A DNA stretch of 64,000 nucleotides from contig JAQGHQ010000090.1 of the NCBI GenBank assembly GCA_028288765.1, forward strand, positions 1-64,000, given 5' to 3'. This DNA is from Gemmataceae bacterium. Its GTDB lineage: Bacteria; Planctomycetota; Planctomycetia; Gemmatales; Gemmataceae. This document shows, piece by piece, positions 59,397 through 64,000 of the stretch. Below the pieces are notes generated by a model. It was not told the origin of the DNA. It saw only the letters and a list, made by a program, of their open reading frames with translations, and searched no databases. The stretch's first letter is position 1. Every line of letters starts with the position of its first letter. The translations under genes and the position numbers were made by a program.

Positions 59397-60158
59397 TCAC
59401 GCCAACCGATCCAGGTCTCGCAGCCGGCGGTCGGCGTCGAACGTCGGCGGGGGGAGCGACTCGGCGAGCTTCAGGGCCTCATCCTCGCCCAGGTCGGCCT
59501 TCGTCGTCCCGTGCCCCCGGAACACGGGGAGCTGTTTCTTCAGGGCGATGATCTCGCGGCGGGTCCGGCCCCTCGGGGCGTCGGGCCAGCGGCCGATCCG
59601 CTCGTGGAAATCGAAAAAGACCGGGACCACTTCGCGGATGTACCTCCAGTAGCCCGGGTTATCGGTCTGCACGACGAACAGCCCGCCCGGCACCAGGGAC
59701 CGGTGGACGAGCGCCAGGAACGCCGGGGTGATCAGCCGGCGGTGGACCTGGGCCGGGTCGTAATACGGCTGCGGATGGTAGCAGTGGATCTCGGCGACGG
59801 AATGCGGTTCGACGTACCGCTCCAACAACTCGTGGGCCCCGAGGACCGCGAACCGGAGGTTCGACAGGCCCCGCTGGTTCCCCCGTTTGCGGGCGTACCG
59901 GATGACCACGGGGAGGATGTCGGTCCCGAGGTGGTCGTGACCGTGGCGGGTGAAGGCCGACCCGATCAAAAAACGCCCGTTCCCGCACCCCACGTCGAGG
60001 ACGACCGGGGCGGTCCGGCCGAACAACTCCGGCCAGTTCAACCGGCCTTCCGCCGGCATGGCTTTGAGGGCGGTCTGGGCCCACTTCGAGGAGTCGAGGA
60101 TGCGGCCGGGGAACGGCACCCCGAATTCCCGTTCGGTGTCCGGGTTCGGTCGGGTCAT
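59397..60158 (-). CDS. TrmB-like tRNA (guanine-N7-)-methyltransferase, 253 aa
   Basis: Class I SAM methyltransferase. Motif I is VVLDVGCGNGRFL (52-64). The next features follow the TrmB plan: TDILPVVIRYARKRG, NLRFAVLGAHELLERYV and a C-terminal GLFVVQTDNPGYWRYIREV that resembles the TrmB LHTATDW-type strand. The signature loop after motif IV is CYHPQPYYDPAQVHRRLITP where TrmB has a PDPWPK-type loop, so the substrate site is altered. The open frame continues upstream over an antisense region; ATG 60158 fits. It may be a divergent TrmB or a related enzyme; it lies 56 bases from the UbiB-like gene, with which it may be co-transcribed. Confidence 0.75.
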   Translation of the reverse strand: MTRPNPDTEREFGVPFPGRILDSSKWAQTALKAMPAEGRLNWPELFGRTAPVVLDVGCGNGRFLIGSAFTRHGHDHLGTDILPVVIRYARKRGNQRGLSNLRFAVLGAHELLERYVEPHSVAEIHCYHPQPYYDPAQVHRRLITPAFLALVHRSLVPGGLFVVQTDNPGYWRYIREVVPVFFDFHERIGRWPDAPRGRTRREIIALKKQLPVFRGHGTTKADLGEDEALKLAESLPPPTFDADRRLRDLDRLA

Positions 60159-60257
60159 GGCTCGGTTCGTGAGGCGGGCCGAAAGTTTCACGTCCGGCGC
60201 CGGATACGGATAGGATACACGACTGAGGCCCTTTGAGCCGTTGTCGCCGGGGAACGT

Positions 60258-61001
60258 ATGTCGGTTCTGTCCGCACTGGCCCGCCGTGAGCGCATCCCCG
60301 AACTCATGGACGACCCCGCCCTCGACCCCGTCGAACACCGCCGCGCCCTCGACGGGTTGGCGCGGATCAACCGTGTCAGCGGGTCGGCGGAGGTACTCTG
60401 GAAGCCGCTCGCCGCTCTCGCCCGCGGCCGCCCCGGTCGGCCGCTGCGGGTGCTCGACGTGGCGTGCGGGTCCGGGGATGTGCCCGTCGGCCTGTGGGCG
60501 AAGGGAAAGAATACCGGACTCGCCATCGCCGCCGACGGGTGCGACATCAGCCCGACCGCCGTCGCGATCGCGAGCCGGGGTGCGGCGGCCGCCGGCGCGC
60601 CGGGCCGGTTTTTCGTCCACGACGTGATCCGCGCCCCCCTGCCGACCGGGTACGATGTCGTGACGTGTTCGCTGTTCCTCCACCACCTGTCGGACGAGGA
60701 CGTGGTGACGGTCCTGCGGCGGATGGCGGACGCGGCCGGGGCGCTGGTACTCGTGAACGATCTGGCCCGGTCGCGGTTCAACTACGTGGCGGTGTGGCTG
60801 GCCAGTCACGCGCTGACCCGGTCGCGGGTCGTGCGGTACGACGGCCCGGCGTCGGTCCGGTCCGCGTTCACCCCGCGGGAAGCGCTCGCGCTCGCCGACC
60901 GGGCCGGGCTCACCGGGGCGACGGCGACCCGCCGGTGGCCGTGCCGGTACCTCCTCCAGTGGAGTCGGGACTCCGAAATCCGAAATCCGAAACCCGAATG
61001 A
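60258..61001 (+). CDS. Class I SAM-dependent methyltransferase of the polyketide operon, 247 aa
   Basis: SAM-binding motif VLDVACGSGDVPVGL at about 66-80, followed by GCDISPTAVAIAS and YDVVTCSLFLHHL. The acidic residue after the third strand is in place. The C-terminus is short and its last residues, SRDSEIRNPKPE, are encoded by a CCGAAATCCGAAATCCGAAA repeat that also sits at the junction with the next gene. Its TGA overlaps the next ATG (ATGA). In type III PKS clusters, methyltransferases of this kind modify the alkylresorcinol or pyrone ring; the specific site here is unknown. Confidence 0.87.
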   Translation: MSVLSALARRERIPELMDDPALDPVEHRRALDGLARINRVSGSAEVLWKPLAALARGRPGRPLRVLDVACGSGDVPVGLWAKGKNTGLAIAADGCDISPTAVAIASRGAAAAGAPGRFFVHDVIRAPLPTGYDVVTCSLFLHHLSDEDVVTVLRRMADAAGALVLVNDLARSRFNYVAVWLASHALTRSRVVRYDGPASVRSAFTPREALALADRAGLTGATATRRWPCRYLLQWSRDSEIRNPKPE

Positions 61002-62233
61002 AGCCAGACCCACACACCCCGACTGCCGACGCGGCCGAGCCGGGCGGTGCGGCCTCTCCTTTCGTATTTAGGGCCTCGGATTCCGGGTTTCGTCCCGAAT
61101 GGGACGCCGTGGTCGTCGGGGCGGGGCCGGCGGGGTCGGTGACGGCACGAGAACTCGCCCGCGGCGGGGCGAGCGTGCTCCTCGTGGAAAAGACCACATT
61201 CCCCCGGGCGAAGGTTTGCGGGTGCTGCCTGAACGGGGCGGCACTCGCCGCGCTGAGGGGGGTCGGTCTCGGGCACGTCACGGAAGCGTGCGGGGCGGTG
61301 CCGCTGCGGTCGATTCAACTCGCGGCGGGTCGGTCGCGGGTCGAACTCGCTCTGCCTACGGGGGTATCTCTGTCGCGCGAGATGTTCGATGCGGCACTGG
61401 TGCGCGAGGCGACAGCGGCCGGGGTCAGCTTCCTGCCGGGGACGGTCGCCAGGTGCGGTGATGATGCCTCGGGCGACCAGGATCATCGACCGGTGGAACT
61501 GCACCGCGGGAGCGACCGCACGTCCGTTCGGGTCCGCGTCGTGGTTGCGGCGAACGGGCTCCCCGGCCGGCCCGGTGTGCGGCCCGGCGTATCTCCCGGC
61601 TCCCGTCTCGGCGGCGGGGTCGTCGTCCCGGCTCTACTCGCCCCGGGGGTCTTTGCCCCGGGCACGATTTACATGGCAACCGGCCCCGGTGGGTACGTCG
61701 GGCTCGTCCGGCTCGAAAACGATCAGCTCGACATCGCCGCCGCCTTCGACCCGGGCTTCGTGCGCTCCTCCGGCGGGCTCGGGGCCGCGGCGGTCGCCCT
61801 TTTGGCCCGGACCGACTGGCCCCCGATTCCCGGTCTCGCGCAGCTGCCCTGGAAGGGGACGCCGGCCCTGACCCGGCGGCCGGCGAAAGTCGCCGCCCGC
61901 CGCCTGTTCGCCGTCGGAGACGCGGCCGGGTACGTCGAGCCGTTCACCGGCGAGGGGATGGCGTGGGCGGTCGCGTCGGCCGCCGCCCTCGCCCCGATCG
62001 CCCGCCGGGCCGTGGCCGCCTGGGACGACACCCTGGTCCAGGAGTGGGAGCGGATCCACGCGCGGGTCGTCCGCCGTCGCCAGTGGGTGTGTCGGGCCGC
62101 CGCCCACATCCTTCGCTCGCCCGTGTTCACCGGCCTCGCCGTCCGCACCCTCGCCCTTCTCCCGTTCCTGTCCCGCCCGGTCGTGGCCGCCCTCAACCGC
62201 CCGCCCGCCTTTCACCACGGACTCCCCGCATGA
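60998..62233 (+). CDS. FAD-dependent oxidoreductase (geranylgeranyl reductase-like), 411 aa
   Basis: The FAD-binding motif AVVVGAGPAGSVTAREL lies at about 36-52 and VLLVEKTTFPRAKVCGCCLNG follows, with a Cys cluster. The second FAD motif is LFAVGDAAGYVEPFTGEGM near 305-323. ATG 60998 overlaps the previous stop and the gene ends with an ATGA overlap into the type III PKS gene. The first 35 residues are unstructured and partly repeat-like. Enzymes of this family reduce or hydroxylate lipid or ring substrates; in a PKS operon it likely oxidises the polyketide product. Confidence 0.88.
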   Translation: MKPDPHTPTADAAEPGGAASPFVFRASDSGFRPEWDAVVVGAGPAGSVTARELARGGASVLLVEKTTFPRAKVCGCCLNGAALAALRGVGLGHVTEACGAVPLRSIQLAAGRSRVELALPTGVSLSREMFDAALVREATAAGVSFLPGTVARCGDDASGDQDHRPVELHRGSDRTSVRVRVVVAANGLPGRPGVRPGVSPGSRLGGGVVVPALLAPGVFAPGTIYMATGPGGYVGLVRLENDQLDIAAAFDPGFVRSSGGLGAAAVALLARTDWPPIPGLAQLPWKGTPALTRRPAKVAARRLFAVGDAAGYVEPFTGEGMAWAVASAAALAPIARRAVAAWDDTLVQEWERIHARVVRRRQWVCRAAAHILRSPVFTGLAVRTLALLPFLSRPVVAALNRPPAFHHGLPA

Positions 62234-63360
62234 GTTTTGTTATCCACGGGCTCGGAACCGCCCTCCCGCCCGGCCGGGTCACTCAGGAGGAGGCGGCCGC
62301 ATGCGCCCGGGTACTGGCCGGCCCCGCGATCCGGGATGCGAGCTGGCTCCCCGCGGTGTACGCCCACTCGGGCATCCGGACGCGGCACCAGATCCTGGGC
62401 CGGGCGCTGGTCGATGACCTGATGGGGGGGACCGAGGAATCCGGATCGCCGTTCCTCCCGCGGGCCGACCGGGCCGGCGGCCCGTCGACCGGGGAGCGGA
62501 TGCGGATCTACGCCGCGGAGGCGGGACCGCTGGCGGTCCGGGCCGCCGCGGGGGCAGTCGCCGAGGCCGGGTTCGACCCGCTCTCGTTCACCCATCTCGT
62601 CACGGTGTCGTGTACCGGGTTCGTCGCCCCGGGGGTCGATCTGGCCCTGATCCGCGGGCTCGGGCTGAGGCCGACGGTCGAGCGGACCCACGTCGGGTTC
62701 ATGGGCTGTCACGGCGCGCTGAACGGCCTGCGGGTGGCGAACGCCTATGCCACCGCCACCCCGGCCGCCCGGGTGCTCCTGTGCGCGGTGGAGCTGTGCA
62801 GCCTGCACTTCCACTGCGGGGACGACGCGGACAAGGCGGTCGCGAACGCGATCTTCGCCGACGGGGCCGCGGCGGTGGTCGGGGCCGGCCCGGACCCCCG
62901 GGGTCAGCCCCAGGAAGGGACCGAAGACGGGCATCGTTTCTGGCGGGTCGCCGCCACCGGCTCGTGTCTCATCCCGGATACGGCCCAGGCGATGGGCTGG
63001 GCGGTGGGCGACGAGGGGTTCGAGATGACCCTGTCGCGGAAGATCCCGGGGCTGATCGCGAAGAACATCCGCCCGTGGGTGGAAGGGTGGCTGGGGGGCA
63101 ACGGGCTGTCACTCGGCGGGGTGGGGAGCTGGGCGATCCACCCGGGCGGGCCGAAGATCCTGACGGCGGCGGCGGAGGGGCTGGGCCTCCCGCCGGACGC
63201 GCTGGCCGCGTCCCGGGCGGTGTACGCCGAGTACGGGAACATGTCGTCGCCGACGGTGTTGTTCGTCCTCGACCACCTGCGGCGGGCCGGGGCCCCCCGG
63301 CCGTGCGTCGCCCTCGGGTTCGGCCCCGGACTGGTCGCCGAGGCGGTGCTGTTCGTGTAG
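62230..63360 (+). CDS. Type III polyketide synthase (chalcone/stilbene synthase family), 376 aa
   Basis: Thiolase-fold condensing enzyme. The catalytic triad is complete: C160 (GFMGCHGALNG), H304 (WAIHPGGPKIL) and N337 (EYGNMSSPTV). TVSCTGFVAPGVDLALI is the usual strand before the active-site Cys. Bacterial homologues extend fatty acyl starters with malonyl-CoA to alkylresorcinols or alkylpyrones. ATG 62230 overlaps the preceding stop (ATGA). The methyltransferase-oxidoreductase-PKS order suggests a single product that is made, oxidised and methylated. The 346-bp inverted-repeat element begins six bases after the stop. Confidence 0.94.
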   Translation: MSFVIHGLGTALPPGRVTQEEAAACARVLAGPAIRDASWLPAVYAHSGIRTRHQILGRALVDDLMGGTEESGSPFLPRADRAGGPSTGERMRIYAAEAGPLAVRAAAGAVAEAGFDPLSFTHLVTVSCTGFVAPGVDLALIRGLGLRPTVERTHVGFMGCHGALNGLRVANAYATATPAARVLLCAVELCSLHFHCGDDADKAVANAIFADGAAAVVGAGPDPRGQPQEGTEDGHRFWRVAATGSCLIPDTAQAMGWAVGDEGFEMTLSRKIPGLIAKNIRPWVEGWLGGNGLSLGGVGSWAIHPGGPKILTAAAEGLGLPPDALAASRAVYAEYGNMSSPTVLFVLDHLRRAGAPRPCVALGFGPGLVAEAVLFV

Positions 63361-63365
63361 AGCCG

Positions 63366-63711
63366 AGCCGCACGATGAACGCGGAAAATACACGATTAAA
63401 TCGGCAGATATATTAAACAATAATAATTAGACAATTCTCGCTGAACACGACACCGGCTCTGCTCCCCTCGGTCCCCCGCTCAGCGTGGGAACAGGTCTTC
63501 CCCCGCTCTGCGGGGTGGGCCAACCCACCCCGGGTGACGTTCGTCGGGTCCCCGGGAACCCGCCCGGACCGTCTCGGCCGCGACGCAGAGCGTCGAAGAG
63601 GGCATTCCCACGCGGAGCGTGGGAACGAGGGGATAATACACTCAAAGTGATTTGCCAACAATTAATATGCTGTCTTCTTAATCGTGTATTTTCCGCGTTC
63701 ATCGTGCGGCT
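63366..63711. repeat. 346-bp element with perfect 34-bp terminal inverted repeats
   Basis: Arms 63366-63399 and 63678-63711 are exact reverse complements (core GATGAACGCGGAAAATACAC). Internal 8-25 bases continue the symmetry imperfectly and are AT-rich. The GC-rich centre contains CCACGCGGAGCGTGGGAACG, the SHAERG-type repeat common in bacterial genomes, and an inverted partner near 63480 (CAGCGTGGGAACAGG). No transposase is encoded. MITE-like structure; no target-site duplication was identified. It fills the whole gap to the last gene. Confidence 0.88.
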
Positions 63712-63720
63712 GTCATTCGC

Positions 63721-64000
63721 TTATTTCGACCCGCCGGTGATCGAGACCACCTTCTCCGTTTCCAGCGGGCCCTTGGTGAGGACGTCGGCGGTCATCCTCG
63801 CCCGGAACCGGGCGTGGGCGGCCCGCCGGGCCTCGTAAATGACCGTGTACGTCGCCTCCCCGCGGGGTGAGATCGTCGCGGGGCCGAACACCAGCTTACC
63901 CCCGGTCTGGCGGGCCTCCGGGGTCGCCCGCTTCAATCCCACCTCGTCCGGCAGGTCCACCTCCACGCCGACGTTCCGGGCCTCCGCCCCGCCGTTGTTC
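63721..64000 (-). CDS. C-terminal end of a DUF11-like/conserved-repeat-domain protein (partial)
   Basis: Truncated by the window edge. 92 codons of the 3' end are visible. The protein reads NNGGAEARNVGVEVDLPDEV at the start and RGEATYTVIYEARRAAHARF in the middle, an Ig-like pattern (DUF11/CARDB-type) found in planctomycete surface proteins. It ends in SITGGSK. The start and the rest of the domain order lie beyond the window. Confidence 0.75.
   Translation of the reverse strand, partial: NNGGAEARNVGVEVDLPDEVGLKRATPEARQTGGKLVFGPATISPRGEATYTVIYEARRAAHARFRARMTADVLTKGPLETEKVVSITGGSK

Noticed and set aside
59397-61013. Longer TrmB-like protein starting at 61013
   Set aside because: The extension is antisense to the methyltransferase gene and is low-complexity.
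63413-63702. Short open frames inside the 346-bp element
   Set aside because: They translate the inverted ends and the SHAERG-type repeat; no start signal or protein family.

Overview
The window reads as a piece of a planctomycete chromosome, most likely family Gemmataceae. The DNA is very GC-rich. Marker families include two DUF1559 proteins with pilin-like N-termini, a DUF1501 protein, two proteins of the TIGR02996 repeat-companion type first described in Gemmata, a DUF4058 protein, a YegI-type kinase with a C-terminal propeller, and very large secreted proteins. No tRNA, rRNA, prophage, integron or CRISPR array was seen. The species cannot be named from this sequence.

Layout. 0.1-6.2 kb: a 2012-aa alpha-2-macroglobulin with an intact CxEQ thioester motif. 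6.6-12.7 kb (minus): a zinc-ribbon/transmembrane/PQQ-propeller protein and a secretin-like protein. 13-16.2 kb: a radical SAM enzyme, a Gly/Tyr-rich secreted protein with a clear terminator, and a small membrane protein in a lower-GC patch. 16.5-20.4 kb: a VWA protein, a kinase-propeller and a jelly-roll domain separated from the kinase by one in-frame TGA. 20.5-24.5 kb: sdhC-sdhA-sdhB, with a palindromic repeat between sdhA and sdhB. 24.7-26.5 kb: DUF4058 and a Tat-exported aldo/keto reductase. 26.7-31.6 kb: a duplicated block (zinc-ribbon membrane protein, DUF1559, csaA); in the second copy DUF1559 has an in-frame stop and csaA is reduced to its two ends. 31.7-34.4 kb: a DUF1501 protein and a RAYT transposase among REP palindromes that have copied neighbouring gene ends. 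34.4-38.3 kb: scpA, glgC, a VOC protein and a two-gene membrane module. 38.4-44.8 kb: a 2119-aa secreted protein of unknown function. 44.9-53.3 kb: an FG-GAP protein, a zinc-type dehydrogenase, a COG0523 GTPase with a repeat-derived insert, two TIGR02996 paralogues and a PpiD-like protein. 53.7-57.6 kb: topA and a coupled pair (50-aa basic protein plus a TIR/deoxyribosyltransferase-like protein). 57.7-60.2 kb (minus): an ABC1/UbiB-like kinase and a TrmB-like methyltransferase. 60.3-63.4 kb: a translationally coupled methyltransferase, FAD oxidoreductase and type III polyketide synthase. A 346-bp inverted-repeat element and a truncated gene end the window.

The clearest theme is the density of palindromic repeats. 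At least eight sequence-distinct families sit just after stop codons, and three touch or enter coding sequence (scpA 3' end, RAYT 3' end, COG0523 GTPase). The best candidates for something undescribed are the RAYT/REP locus with copied gene tails, the 50-aa + TIR-like pair at 56.8-57.6 kb, the VWA-kinase pair without a phosphatase, and the 2119-aa secreted protein.
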